A stretch of 64,000 nt of DNA from Clytia hemisphaerica (taxonomy: Eukaryota > Cnidaria > Hydrozoa > Leptothecata > Clytiidae), in contig CACVBU010001153.1 in the NCBI GenBank assembly GCA_902728285.1, positions 1,619,278-1,683,277 on the forward strand. The letters are read 5' to 3'. A program made the position numbers and the translations under genes. This document shows positions 1-10,458 of this stretch, piece after piece (the stretch's first letter is position 1; the number at the start of each line of letters is the position of its first letter). The notes under the pieces are model-generated. The model made no database searches, was not told the DNA's origin, and worked only from the letters and a program-made list of their open reading frames with translations.

Positions 1-55
1 ATCATGAAAGAAGAGCGCACAAAAAGAGCACTTATGGCAGCTATGGCGTTCCATA
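1..55. repeat. edge of minisatellite block, copy of 2388-2442
   Basis: The first 55 bases match 2388-2442 with only a couple of differences. In both places the segment borders AAAAGAGC-type minisatellite wording. The integrase relic therefore lies between two copies of the same boundary sequence, and the array probably continues beyond the left edge of the window. Confidence 0.7.
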
Positions 56-274
56 GGTAATGCTAAGAGAATTATTAAAGGAAAGAAGCATCAAAATTAC
101 CAGACAAACTTTGCGAGACAGCTTGAACTGGATTGACGAAAATGGTAGTCTAAAGATGAGGAAGAAAAAGAGTTTACACATTAGAGTTTACAGTGTACAG
201 GGACCAAATCATTTGTGGCATCTGGATACAAACCATAAACTTGTAAGGTGGAATTTTATCTTAGAGTCTTTATT
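56..274 (+). pseudogene. integrase-core domain gene fragment, truncated
   Basis: An open frame from the ATG at 60 reads LRELLKERSIKITRQTLRDS, then RRVY-like VYSVQGPNHLWHLD and TNHKLVRWNFI. This matches the remembered signature of an integrase-core (DDE-type) family that is multicopy in cnidarians and fish, where the first catalytic Asp sits in the motif W-H-x-D-x-N-H-K-L-x-R-W. Here that Asp is in LWHLDTNHKL. Homology stops at a MITE at 275. The second Asp and the Glu are not seen, so this is a dead fragment. The frame continues into the MITE to 395, but that tail is not integrase. The family call is from motif memory. Confidence 0.6.
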
Positions 275-389
275 TACCTTAATGGGGTCATTTTCGCGAA
301 GATTTCTTTTCGCGAATTTGCCTGCTTTTAACCTTATTTCGGCAAAAAGCATTAATCAAAAATTTGCGAAAATTAATCCCATTATGGTA
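275..389. mobile_element. short MITE, TACCTTAAGGGAA family
   Basis: The left end reads TACCTTAATGGG and the right end CCCATTATGGTA. They form inverted ends with TA at both borders. The inner arms repeat TTCGCGAA-type words. It interrupts the integrase frame. Related copies are at 12439-12659 and 42099-42342. Confidence 0.6.
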
Positions 390-1400
390 TCATAATATAC
401 ATGTAATTATCTTAGGGTTTATATCTATCTTTTGTATGCATTTTATCACAGATTCTGCATTTTATATCTAATGCATATATTTTTTATCTACCTAATAATT
501 TAATACGATAGTATTTTCTTGATTCATTAGATCAAGTAATACGATTTTTTTGTAATTCCCCACTTCAATAGTCGTAATTAATTCAATAATAAATAGACCG
601 AAGTTTATTCTGAAAAGAACGAATTAAAAATATTCAAAATTAACGCTAATGCAGGCTAATGCCATAATACCGCATAATGTATATCGATTTTCAGGGGTTT
701 ATTTGCATCAATTAATTAAGTAATTTCAATTCGCATTATTTTATTTTGGTAGTATTTTTATCTTTATCTTATTTATGCTTGTTGTAGTTAGTGTCGGAAC
801 GGCAGAACATTTTTAGTTACCGTACATCATTAGTTTTCATTTTGTTATAAAACAGAAGCTCCATTTCAGTAACTTGTACACTTATTCAAACTTTACATTT
901 AATTGTCGGTTGAGAAATAAATTTCACCTTGTTGTGTTATGATTTAATAGCTTTATTTAATTATAAACCTTGATGATTGAAAAATTAAAATTTTGGCAAA
1001 CTTTGGGGAATATCTCAAAATCACACATTTCACGGATTTTGAGTTTTAATGAAAGTCCCGCCCATAATTCTATCGAAACTTGAATAGCCGAGTCGTTCAT
1101 GAAAAAAATTTCGTTTTCTTTCTATTATTTTGCTTCTTGGTCAAAATTCTGTTAAATTAATTTTGTCATACTGCGCATCAAAGCCTGGGGGACAAGGTTG
1201 CATGGCCAGCTAGAGTGTGTTGAGTGAGGAGGACGGGACTAACTGTGGTGAAATTTTAGATTGTACCTCCTCTAACTAAGGTAAACGAGTAAATATATTT
1301 TGCAAATATATATCTAGGTTCGTCACACGCCTTTTAACTTTTGATATGGCTCGAAAACATAGCTAGTTTCCAGGGCATTCTCTTCTTTTTGAAGACAAAT
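390..1400. other. no gene recognised
   Basis: AT-rich sequence with no long frame, splice-flanked coding segment or clear inverted repeat that I could support. Confidence 0.5.
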
Positions 1401-1702
1401 CCCGGGGGGGGGGGCTCGATCTCGAAACTACACCGTATGTTCGGACAGAAATCGGGGTTTCAAAATCCGATCCCTACAGTGCACTGCAAAATTTGCTGAA
1501 AACCGACCCTGCCTGACAGTGCATTTTTCGGCCGTTTTCCCCCAAGTTTTAGCAAAGATTTTAAAATTTTTCTCAAATTACCTACCCTTGCCTTACAGTG
1601 CACCTGGGCGTACCTAGGCTTTGTCAGAACCTCGAAAAACCTACCCTTAAGCGCCGCACGTCCGGTAGGTCATTTACCTTGAGTGCCCCTCCCCCCCGGG
1701 GG
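1401..1702. mobile_element. MITE with poly-G/poly-C termini, copy 1
   Basis: It begins CCC followed by a run of 11 G and ends with a run of C followed by GGGGG. The interior repeats the phrase CCTTACAGTGCA or close variants, and GCGCCGCACGTCCGGTAGG lies near the right end. The copy at 47787-48106 has the same layout and the same interior phrases. No target duplication was found around this copy. Confidence 0.65.
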
Positions 1703-1860
1703 AAAATGTAGATATGATACCTGGAACGAGGTTGCGCGAAAAGAACCAACCATCAGTACAGCAGTTTTCGCGCCAAAAAATGAACTGCAGAACTTTACTT
1801 TGGGGAGCTGATAATTTGCAGAATGAATAAAATCCCTAACTGATAATTTGCCGAACAAAA

Positions 1861-2387
1861 AGCGCATGTAAAGAGCGTACCAAAAGAGCGAACTGAAAGA
1901 ATGCGAACTAAAAGAGCGAACAAAAAGAGCAAACTAAAAGAGCGAACTAAAAGAGCGAAAGTAAAGAGCGAACTAAAAGAGCGAATTAAAAGAGCGAACT
2001 AAACGAGCGAACAAAAAGAGCGAACAAAAAGAGCGAACAAAAAGAGCAAACTAAAAGAGCGAACTAAAAGAGCGAAAGTAAAGAGCGAAAGAAAAGAGCG
2101 AATTAAAAGAGCGAATAAAAGAGCGAACTGAATGCGTTCAGCGAACGGAAAGGGCGAATAAAAGAGCGCATCAAAAGAGCGAATAAAAAGAGCGCATGAG
2201 CGAATGAAAAGAGCGAATAAGCGAATGAAAAGAGCGAATGAGCGAATGAAAAGAGCGAATGAGCGAATGAAAAGAGCGAATGAGCGAATGAAAAGAGCGA
2301 ATGAGCGAATGAAAAGAGCGAATGAGCGAATGAAAAGAGCGAACAAAAGAGCGAACCGAAAGAGTTCAGCGAACTAAAAGAGCGAAT
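1861..2387. repeat. minisatellite, 12-13 bp and 21 bp units
   Basis: The left part repeats GAACTAAAAGAGC-type units of 12-13 bp. The right part (about 2195-2345) repeats a 21-bp unit, GAATGAGCGAATGAAAAGAGC. The open frames across it on the minus strand are artefacts of the periodicity. Confidence 0.9.
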
Positions 2388-2442
2388 ATCATGAAAAAAG
2401 AGCGTACAAAAAGAGCACTTATGGCAGCTATGGCGTTCCATA

Positions 2443-3328
2443 CTTAACCTCCCTAATGTCAATGTGGGAACGACTGCATATAAGGAACAATCAACATAAA
2501 AGGGGTTGCGGAACGAGCGTTCCGTTTTCGCAAAGCGAAGAAATTTCGACATTAACAAATTATTTTTATAAGTCAATCTTTTATTGATATATAATGTTTT
2601 CCAACTCGACTATTTCTTTTTTATAAGAATTTTATAAGAACAATACGAGGCTCAAAAATTAAATACGCCGGGTTTTGAGCAATTCAAAAACAATTTCAGG
2701 CTCAAAGTGACAAAAAAGAACACACATGTTTCTTCTGCAATGGCTGAATGACCAACAACAAAGATATTACATTAGGCTTTTTTTGCGTGATGAAATTTTG
2801 TCTTTTAGTGAGTCTATTTTTGCGATATTGTGTGTTCGGCAAAAAGATGTTCCCAATGTTTCATTTATAAAATCAATCCAAACCAGTCCAAACTAATTTT
2901 TTCAAGAACCTTGCCTTACAGAATAAAATTCAAAAACTTCTATAATTCATATATAAGTATATCTAAGTAATGCCATTACTATTTATTAGGCGGTAATAAT
3001 AACAAGCGTTATCTACAATCTCACGTCAAAGAGTTTATGAAAATATAAGTTGATTCGCCAGTAAAAAACACTTTTTTGTGAAAGATATCTTGTTTGAAAA
3101 AATATTCGAGCTAGCATCAAAAGTAACATATAGGTACTTTTATCATTTAAGAGCCACTGTCTGTAAGAATCAGACAGGGTGAGGAAGTGAATTTTTTTAA
3201 AATGGCTCATTTTGATATATTTTGTTCTAACTAATGGACTGAGCATCCTGTGAAAATTTTAGGGTCTAACTCAAAGCGGTTCAGATTTTATGGCCGGTTG
3301 AAATTTCAAATTTGAGCGGTCTCCGCTA
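2443..3328. other. no gene recognised
   Basis: AT-rich sequence. The fragment at 2620-2690 (TTATAAGAAC and a GAGGCTCAAAA phrase) resembles pieces of the TTCTTATAAAAAAGCG MITE family seen elsewhere. Nothing else could be supported. Confidence 0.4.
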
Positions 3329-4039
3329 ACAAAAAATCTCAAATTTGGCTAAATAGGGATTTTGACCTCAAATTTGTGCTTGAATGATAACAGAAACAAT
3401 ATTCTCAATTTGATAATCTGAAAATATGTACAACTTTTAACAGAAAAATGTAAAAATCATAACATACAGATAACCCGTTGTCTAAAAAACATGGCTCAAA
3501 ACCAGGTTTTTGAACCGCCCGACAAAGTTTGAGCCATTTTCTAGGGCAAAAATCTCAAAATGGAGAAAATTATAGCTGGAAAGCTTTTTATTTCCCAAAA
3601 GTATTCTCAGTGTACTGCTGGAAAACAAAAAATGGGAACCATCAACCTCTCTGATTTTTCAAAATGGCAGCCCGGAGTTGGACTTTTTGAGTTTTTTGCC
3701 GTAAATGTTGCATTTTTGCCGCCATTTTAAAAAAAGACGCAAAAATTTCAGGGGGTCAATTTTATACTTTTTGGTACATTTCTGGGAGTACTTTCAGGAA
3801 CTGAACTCAGAAAAAAGAGGTTTTTTGATATTTTTGAGAATTTTAATCTCAAAAATTTTTTAAACTTTGTCGCTTTTTTAGTCTTTTTCAGCACCGTAGG
3901 CCACTACTGGGTCATATTATACTCTGAAAAATCCTTGGTTAAGATAGCTTAAATACCTTCTTTTGTTTTTTCCTCATTTGGTGTTTAAATAACCACTAGA
4001 AAATGAGTTAAGAACTTAATTTTCCAATTTTGAACCCCA

Positions 4040-4690
4040 AAAAAAGGCGCAAAAACTCCAGGATGTCGCATATGGAGTTACTACAGTAACCTATGAAAAT
4101 GGTCTGAAAGAGAAGGTCGCACATGCAGTACTAACAGCTTAATACAGTCACACCATCGCATTGTATCAGAAATTTTGTAGTGATCGTGAATATCAGCCTT
4201 TGTCAGAGAGTTCTTTATGGCGAATATTGAGAGAGATAAAACCATCAAAGCGAAAGTGTTTGGGTAAAGTATCAGTATCATTTATTTTTCTATTAGTAAC
4301 TTCTAAAAAAGTTTGCTCAAATTCTTGTATCTATCATTTGATTAGCTTTGAAAAGGATAAATGATTTATAAATCAAAGTGCCAGTGACTTCTAATCTTTA
4401 ATCAAAATTCTACTCAATAATAACTTTACTTTGTTTGGAATAACGTATTCATGTTTTGTTTTCAGTAATCTGGAAAAAGTCTATGCTCTAACTTTAATTT
4501 TCTAATATTTTTAATGCATTCGTTTTGTTTCTGTTAAATTCAGCTGGCCTTGATGATCTAACTGCAGCAGGTTTGAATGGGTTTGCTGATCTTCAAAAAA
4601 TTGCTGAAAGGTTTGGGGACAAGGATCTTTTTCTTCTTTGGAGAAAGTCAAACGGTACCTCAAGACGACTTATCCCACTCACTTTCTTTT
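4040..4690 (+). pseudogene. mobile-type two-exon gene, copy 1 (left arm)
   Basis: Exon A ends at 4263 and encodes KLQDVAYGVTTVTYENG and later YQKFCSDREYQPLSESSLWR. A 280-nt GT-AG intron (GTAAAG to TTCAG) runs 4264-4543. Exon B starts at 4544, and joining gives KRKCLAGLDDLTAAGLNGFA with phase kept. I recognise this layout (LQDVAYG, YQ-x-YC, CLxGLDD, HCSED, ALSDP) from an uncharacterised gene family that is abundant in corals and Hydra. This copy is broken by a TAA codon after HAVLTA and by frame loss near 4650. No function is known to me. Confidence 0.65.
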
Positions 4691-5036
4691 TTGGGTCTGA
4701 CAGGGCATAGTGAATATTGTGTGAAGCAATGTTGCTATCTTCAGAACAGTGAGTGGGATAAGTCGTCTTTGGTACATTTCTGGGAGTACTTTCAGGAACT
4801 GAACTCAGAAAAAAGAGGTTTTTTGATATTTTTGAGAATTTTAATCTCAAAAATTTTTTAAACTTTGTCGCTTTTTTAGTCTTTTTCAGCACCGTAGGCC
4901 ACTACTGGGTCATATTATACTCTGAAAAATCCTTGGTTAAGATAGCTTAAATACCTTCTTTTGTTTTTTCCTCATTTGGTGTTTAAATAACCACTAGAAA
5001 ATGAGTTAAGAACTTAATTTTCCAATTTTGAACCCC

Positions 5037-5700
5037 AAAAAAGGCGCAAAAACTCCAGGATGTCGCATATGGAGTTACTACAGTAACCTATGAAAATGGT
5101 CTGAAAGAGAAGGTCGGACATGCAGTACTAACAGCTAAATACAGTCACACCATCGCATTGTATCAGAAATTTTGTAGTGATTGTGAATATCAGCCTTTGT
5201 CAGAGAGTTCTTTATGGCGAATATTGAGAGAGATAAAACCATCAAAGCGAAAGTGTTTGGGTAAAGTATCAGTATCATTTATTTTTCTATTAGTAACTTC
5301 TAAAAAAGTTTGCTCAAATTCTTGTATCTATCATTTGATTAGCTTTGAAAGGATAAATGATTTATAAATCAAAGTGCCAGTGACTTCTAATCTTTAATCA
5401 AAATTCTACTCAATAATAACTTTACTTTGTTTGGAATAACGTATTCATGTTTTGTTTTCAGTAATCTGGAAAAAGTCTATGCTCTAACTTTAATTTTCTA
5501 ATATTTTTAATGCATTCGTTTTGTTTCTGTTAAATTCAGCTGGCCTTGATGATCTAACTGCAGCAGGTTTGAATGGGTTTGCTGATCTTCAAAAAATGCT
5601 GAAAGGTTTGGGGACAAGGATCTTTTTCTTCTTTGGAGAAAGTCAAACGGTACCTCAAGACGACTTATCCCACTCACTTTCTTTTTTGGGTCTGACAGGG
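5037..5700 (+). pseudogene. mobile-type two-exon gene, copy 2 (tandem copy)
   Basis: This is the direct duplicate of the 4040-4690 gene. Exon A ends at 5260, a 279-nt intron follows, and exon B starts at 5540. The codon that is TAA in the other two copies is AAA here, so exon A stays open through HAVLTAKYSHTIALYQ. Exon B carries a one-base loss (LQKMLKG in place of LQKIAERFG) that shifts the frame. It is intact in one half and broken in the other. Confidence 0.65.
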
Positions 5701-6385
5701 CATAGTGAATATTGTGTGAAGCAATGTTGCTATCTTCAGAACAGTGAGTGGGATAAGTCGTCTTGAGGTACCGTTTGCCTTTCTCCAAAGAAGAAACAAG
5801 ATCCTTGTCCCCAAACCTTTCAGCAATTTTTTGAAGATCAGCAAACCCATTCAAACCTGCTGCAGTTAGATCATCAAGGCCAGCTGAATTTTAACAGAAA
5901 CAAAACGAATGCATTAAAAATATTAGAAAATTAAAGTTAGAGCATAGACTTTTTCCAGATTACTGAAAACTAAACATGAATACGTTATTCCAAACAAAGT
6001 AAAGTTATTATTGAGTAGAATTTTGATTAAAGATTAGAAGTCACTGGCACTTTGATTTATAAATCATTATCCTTTTCAAAGCTAATCAAATGATAGATAC
6101 AAGAATTGAGCAAACTTTTTTAGAAGTTACTAATAGAAAAATAATGATACTGATACTTTACCCAAACACTTTCGCTTTGATGGTTTTATCTCTCTCAATA
6201 TTCGCCATAAAGAACTCTCTGACAAAGGCTGATATTCACGATCACTACAAAATTTCTGATACAATGCGATGGTGTGACTGTATTAAGCTGTTAGTACTGC
6301 ATGTGCGACCTTCTCTTTCAGACCATTTCATAGGTTACTGTAGTAACTCCATATGCGACATCCTGGAGTTTTTGGCCTTTTTTGG
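5680..6385 (-). pseudogene. mobile-type two-exon gene, inverted copy 3
   Basis: Read on the minus strand, exon A ends at 6162 with GTAAAG following, and exon B starts at 5883 after TTCAG. Exon B is the best preserved of the three. It continues through GDKDLVSSLEKGKRYLKTTY, then HCSEDSNIASHNIHYALSDP, and crosses the centre of the palindrome into left-arm sequence. Exon A has the TAA seen in copy 1. The HCSED and ALSDP blocks are the strongest family markers I recognise. Confidence 0.65.
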
Positions 6386-7198
6386 GGTTCAAAATTGGAA
6401 AATTAAGTTCTTAACTCATTTTCTAGTGGTTATTAACACCCCATGAGGAAAAAAAAAAAAGGAAGGTATTTAGCTATCTTAACCAAGGATTTTCAGAGTA
6501 TAATATGACCCAGTTGGCCTACGGTGCTGAAAAACCTAAAAAAGCGACAAAGTTTAAAAAAATTTTTGAGATTAAATTCTCAAAAATATCAAAAACACCT
6601 CTTTTTTCTGAGTTCAGTTCCTGAAAGTTCTCCCAGAAATGTACCAAAAAATATAAATTGACCCCCTGAAATTTTTGCGTCTTTTTTTAAAATGGCGGCA
6701 CAAAAATGCAACATTTACGGCAAAAAAACTCAAAAGTCCAACTCCGGGCTGCCATTTTGAAAAATCCGAGAGGTGATGGTTCCGTTTTTGTTTTTCCAGC
6801 AGTACACTGAGCTACTTTTGGGAAATAAAAAGCTTTCCAGCTATAATTTTCTCCATTTGCGATTTTGCTATCGCCCTAGAAAATGGCTCAAACTTTGTCG
6901 CGCGGTTCAAACACCTGGTTTTGAGCCATGTTTTTTAGACAACGGGTTATCTGTCTGTTATGATTTTTACCTTTTTCTGTTTAAAAGTTGTACATATTTT
7001 CAGATTATCAAATTGAGCATATGTTTCTGTTATCATTCAACACCAATTTGAGGTCAAAATCCCTATTTAGCCAATTTGAGATTTTTTGTTTACACAGTAT
7101 GGTGTGTTTTATATATATGCAGTAATGGTCCTACATTAATCAATAATCGTAATTCAAATATTGATGTGTACCTTAAAGAGAGTACCATGGAAAGGTGA

Positions 7199-7431
7199 TA
7201 TCGTGAAGTCGGGTAACTTGCATCAGTGGAGGGAAACTTGCATAGCCATCAAATGACTGATCAATCAAAGCAGCAAAATTTCAAAACAAATGAACTAACC
7301 AGCTCTGCTCGCAGCACTACTCTACCATTTTTGTTTTGATTTAATTTTATATATCAATGACCAGCCAGGTCATTCATTTTAAAGACTATGCATATTAGCC
7401 TCCACTGATGCAAGTTACCTGATCTCCAGTA
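7199..7431. mobile_element. MITE, degenerate TACCGTGAG family copy
   Basis: The left arm TATCGTGAAGTCGGGTAACT and the right arm AAGTTACCTGATCTCCAGTA are imperfect inverted ends with TA at both borders. The interior (GCATCAGTGGAGG, GCTCTGCTCGCAGC, GACCAGCCAGGTC) matches the better preserved copy at 61985-62206. Confidence 0.75.
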
Positions 7432-7598
7432 CATTGCACTATCTGCCATCATAAACCTTTGCACTGTGTATTTTAAGGAATATAGCTGTAATATAGCAAT
7501 ATAATGTACATTTTAAAAACGAAAGTGAATTTTTGTTACAGTATGTGTTTTGATTTGAGTTAATCTTGATTGATATATTGACTTTAATCTCATAATAT

Positions 7599-7877
7599 CC
7601 AGACGGTGTCAATCGAACAAATCGAACGCCGAATCAATTGAATGCAATTGAACACAATTGAATAATTGCAATTCGATTGTCGAACGCAATCGAATCGCAA
7701 TCGAATATTACCCAGGATTTGCCGTTCGATTGCTTCGATTACTCAGCGAACATAATTGTAATCGAACCAATGGAACATAGTCAACGATAATCGAATCGCA
7801 ATTATTTGATTGCGTTCGATTACGTTCGATTGGTTCGATTGCGATTTTTGTTCGAAGTTGTTCGATTGACACTGTCT
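7599..7877. mobile_element. foldback element of AATCGAA words, 6-bp target duplication
   Basis: The ends are CCAGACGGTGTCAATCGAA on the left and TTCGATTGACACTGTCTGG on the right, inverted repeats with one mismatch in 19. The flanks are TAATAT immediately left (7593-7598) and TAATAT immediately right (7878-7883). The body consists almost wholly of AATCGAA and ATTCAATTG words in both orientations. Confidence 0.8.
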
Positions 7878-7942
7878 GGTAATATCAGATCACAATCTAC
7901 TATCATGCCTTTCAGTGGTAAATGCTTGTAAATGCATTATGC

Positions 7943-8697
7943 CCAGGGGATGTCGAACACAATTGAATTTGATTGTCAATCGAATCAATCGAACTCAATC
8001 GAACTCAATCGAACTCAATCGAAATGATTGATTGAATCGATCGAACCCAATCGAAGTGATCGTTCGGACAATCGAAATCAATCAAAGTCGTAAAAAATGT
8101 AAAATTTCGATTGGGCTCGATTGTCCGATCGATTACTTCAATTGAGTTTGATCGGGTTCAGTTGATTCGATCAATCGTTTCCGATTGGCTTAGACTTAAA
8201 TCTAGGCTTTCATTGTCGTAGCGTAGAAGGAATAGATCTAGACTATTTACCTCATTGGCCAGCGTTGGCCCTTTTTACGCCGACCCCTTTATTGCTGGCC
8301 CTTATTTATTACGACAGCGACGAAAAAATAACGCCAATAAGAGCTGACGTAAAGGGAGCCGATAAGGGTAGAAAGGAGACGATCACAGCGTTATTGCTCG
8401 GACTTTAATCCTCAAGCACAAAAAGGAAACTTAATCGAAGGCAATCCGATTCAATCAAAACCAATCGAACTCAATCAAAACCAATCGAACTCAATTGAAT
8501 TGATCGATCAAATCAATCGAGCTCGATCGAAGTGAATCGAAACCAATCAACCGAGAAAAAAATGTCAATATTCGATTGGGTTCGATTGTCCGATCAATCA
8601 CTTCGATTGAGTTCAATTGATTCGACCAATCAGTTCGATTGGTTTTGGTTGAGTTCGATTGGTTCGACAATCGAAATTTTCGATTGACATCCCCTGG
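7943..8697. mobile_element. foldback element of AATCGAA words, larger relative
   Basis: The ends CCAGGGGATGTC and GACATCCCCTGG are perfect inverted repeats. The flanks are TTATGC and ATATGC, compatible with a 6-bp target duplication carrying one change. Arms of AATCGAACTC repeats (about 7960-8190 and 8430-8690) enclose a unique core at about 8190-8420 without the words. It shares the CCAG...TGTC end layout with 7599-7877. Confidence 0.75.
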
Positions 8698-8907
8698 ATA
8701 TGCATAAAAATTAGGCACTGTGGACTGTGGACTGAGGTTTGATTCCCACTCGCAGCGGTTCACTTGGCAGTCAGTTCAAGGTGAAAGTGCTGACTGGCAC
8801 TGGGCGTTAAAAAACAATCACAAAAACTTGTTTTTCCACCACTCGACGCCTCATTTTCACAAAATGTGACAAATGAAAATGTTGAACACAAAGAAGAAAC
8901 TACTTAC

Positions 8908-8988
8908 TTGTCTTTCTTGGTCGCTTTGACGGTGATGGCTGTGAGGAACACTGCTGCTCGGCTGCTCACCATCATTATTTTCTGCCAT
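8908..8988 (-). CDS. candidate first coding exon, 27 codons
   Basis: On the minus strand an ATG at 8988 opens 27 codons (MAENNDGEQPSSSVPHSHHR, then QSDQERQ) ending at a strong donor, GTAAGTAG, at 8907. The composition is hydrophilic with Ser, Gln and His, as is typical of a disordered N-terminus. I do not recognise the protein and found no next exon with certainty. It could belong to the inverted mobile gene at 5680-6385, which has the same orientation, or be chance. Confidence 0.35.
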
Positions 8989-9618
8989 AAATAAGTAATA
9001 ATATGTTGTATTTAACTATCTGTTCCTGTATGTTTAAAAGAAATTCAATTTGAAGGTAGCCATTTTAATTTTAGATAGAAAGTTCAAATCAAGACAACAA
9101 AGCAAAGCTTTTCGAGTTGTGCAACAATGGATAAAACTTTGTTATCTTGATTTTATTTCATCCAGCAAATAAGATAAGTTATAAGTTGTACTGACGGTAT
9201 AATAATTACTGTATACTTTTTGCTTTCCCTTTGTGTCCTTGGGTTAGATACCCGGGTTTCTTTTTAACCGTACAGCGGTATTATCATAGTTCCGTAGTTT
9301 TGATCATTAAATCAACTAAAACCATTGATTGAACGATTAAAACGAAAAACATGATAATCATTGATTTAACGTTCGCTACTATGTTGGTTTTCAATGCATA
9401 AGTGTTTGTTTTCATATTCTGATGGCCGAAAACTTTTTAGAAAACGTCGAATGACAATGTCAAAATGAATGTCAAAATGTTTCCAGATATCATCGAGAGG
9501 AAGGCTATCGACACCAGGTGCTCTATACACTGTTACACAACTTAGTTATTCAATTAACCCCCCCCCTCCCCTAAACTTCGTCCAATCTTTTTTTACACAT
9601 TTTTCTTTTTGTCTATAG

Positions 9619-9707
9619 GTGCGAAAAATAAAAGACTGTGATGGTTGTAGGGTGATAGAACGGACAAAAAATTGCCCGTGCGGCAATTGGTGGCTACGAT
9701 CAAAAAG
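9619..9707 (+). CDS. candidate zinc-ribbon exon
   Basis: After the acceptor TTTTTGTCTATAG, 29 codons read VRKIKDCDGCRVIERTKNCP followed by CGNWWLRSK, then a donor AG/GTGTAT in phase 2. The spacing C-x2-C-x8-C-x-C-G resembles the short zinc ribbon of the UPF0547/C16orf87 family, although that family has a different tail. No neighbouring exons were identified, so this may be an isolated or decayed exon. Confidence 0.35.
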
Positions 9708-9832
9708 GTGTATTTGATTACATTTTCTTGATTGCTTATATGCATCTGATAAAGATGGAATCTTTACAATGAAAAGATATAAAAAAATCAGAAAGGAATG
9801 CACGTTTTTCTTCAATTGGAACACCTAAAATT

Positions 9833-10245
9833 TGGTTGAGCTTTGAGGATGTTCTTATTTCCTTAGCTTTTTTCACTCTGAAATGTTCTGAATTGCGCGT
9901 TCTTAATTTTTCAGATTACTCTAAATCGAAAAAATCATGCAAAATGAAATTTGGACAAAACAGTATTTGACTCTCTATTTTAGAAAATCTATCCCTAAGT
10001 TCGGTTAGAACTGCTTGAAAAGAGGAAAAATTGTAGTTTCTTGTCATTTTCATTTCATTTTCATTTCATCACACCAAAAGAATTTTCTTATTACGCCGTC
10101 ACGCCAATACCAATCCTCTCATCCCACGTTACGCATTTTCGAAACATAAATCACACCCACCACGCAAGAAATACCCCCAATTACACCACCACGCAAACCA
10201 CTGGTGATGAAGCCTCAATAAACTACATGCTTTTTTTTTATAGAA
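9833..10245. mobile_element. relic of TTCTTATAAAAAAGCG MITE family
   Basis: The stretch 9940-10045 (GACAAAACAGTATTTGACTC through GTAGTTTCTTGTCATTTT) is the reverse complement of 32030-32125 with moderate divergence, so both belong to one dispersed family. The borders are approximate. Confidence 0.45.
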
Positions 10246-10458
10246 ATACACTTTATAAAAATTTCCATGATGAAAATGGCAAAAAGACTAAGAATAATGC
10301 TAAAAATATCACCACCATGGAATTTTGCTACTCAAGCTAAAAATACCATTTTTAGAGCATTTTCAATTATAAATTGTCAATTACCCCCAAGTAAGGATCA
10401 CTCCTCTCACAAAAATGTCATTTTATGCTTGAGACGTATGTACTAAATGTTAAATCTA

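Larger units (their letters stand above)
3329..7091. mobile_element. 3.8-kb palindromic element with inner tandem duplication
   Basis: The sequence from about 3329 reappears in reverse complement ending near 7091: for example 3345-3415 against 7010-7085, 3745-3800 against 6640-6700 and 4040-4260 against 6160-6385. The right arm is a single copy of about 1.35 kb. On the left the inner part is present twice, 3771-4768 and again from 4769, a period of 998. The turning point is near 5706, where the arms GACGACTTATCCCACTCAC and GTGAGTGGGATAAGTCGTC face each other across about 65 bases. Beyond 3329 and 7091 the flanks are unrelated. Confidence 0.85.

Noticed and set aside
1999-2576. Long minus-strand frames of SFALFIR / SLFSFAH repeats
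   Set aside because: They follow the minisatellite period exactly and have no non-repeat coding support.
6090-6446. 118-codon plus frame in the right palindrome arm
   Set aside because: Antisense to exon A of the inverted gene copy.
7606-8690. Possible CRISPR-like array of AATCGAAC words
   Set aside because: Spacing is irregular, words occur in both orientations, there are no unique spacers and the genome is eukaryotic.
8700-8820. GGTTTGATTCCCACTCG, tRNA B-box-like
   Set aside because: No A box or cloverleaf could be built; at most a SINE remnant.
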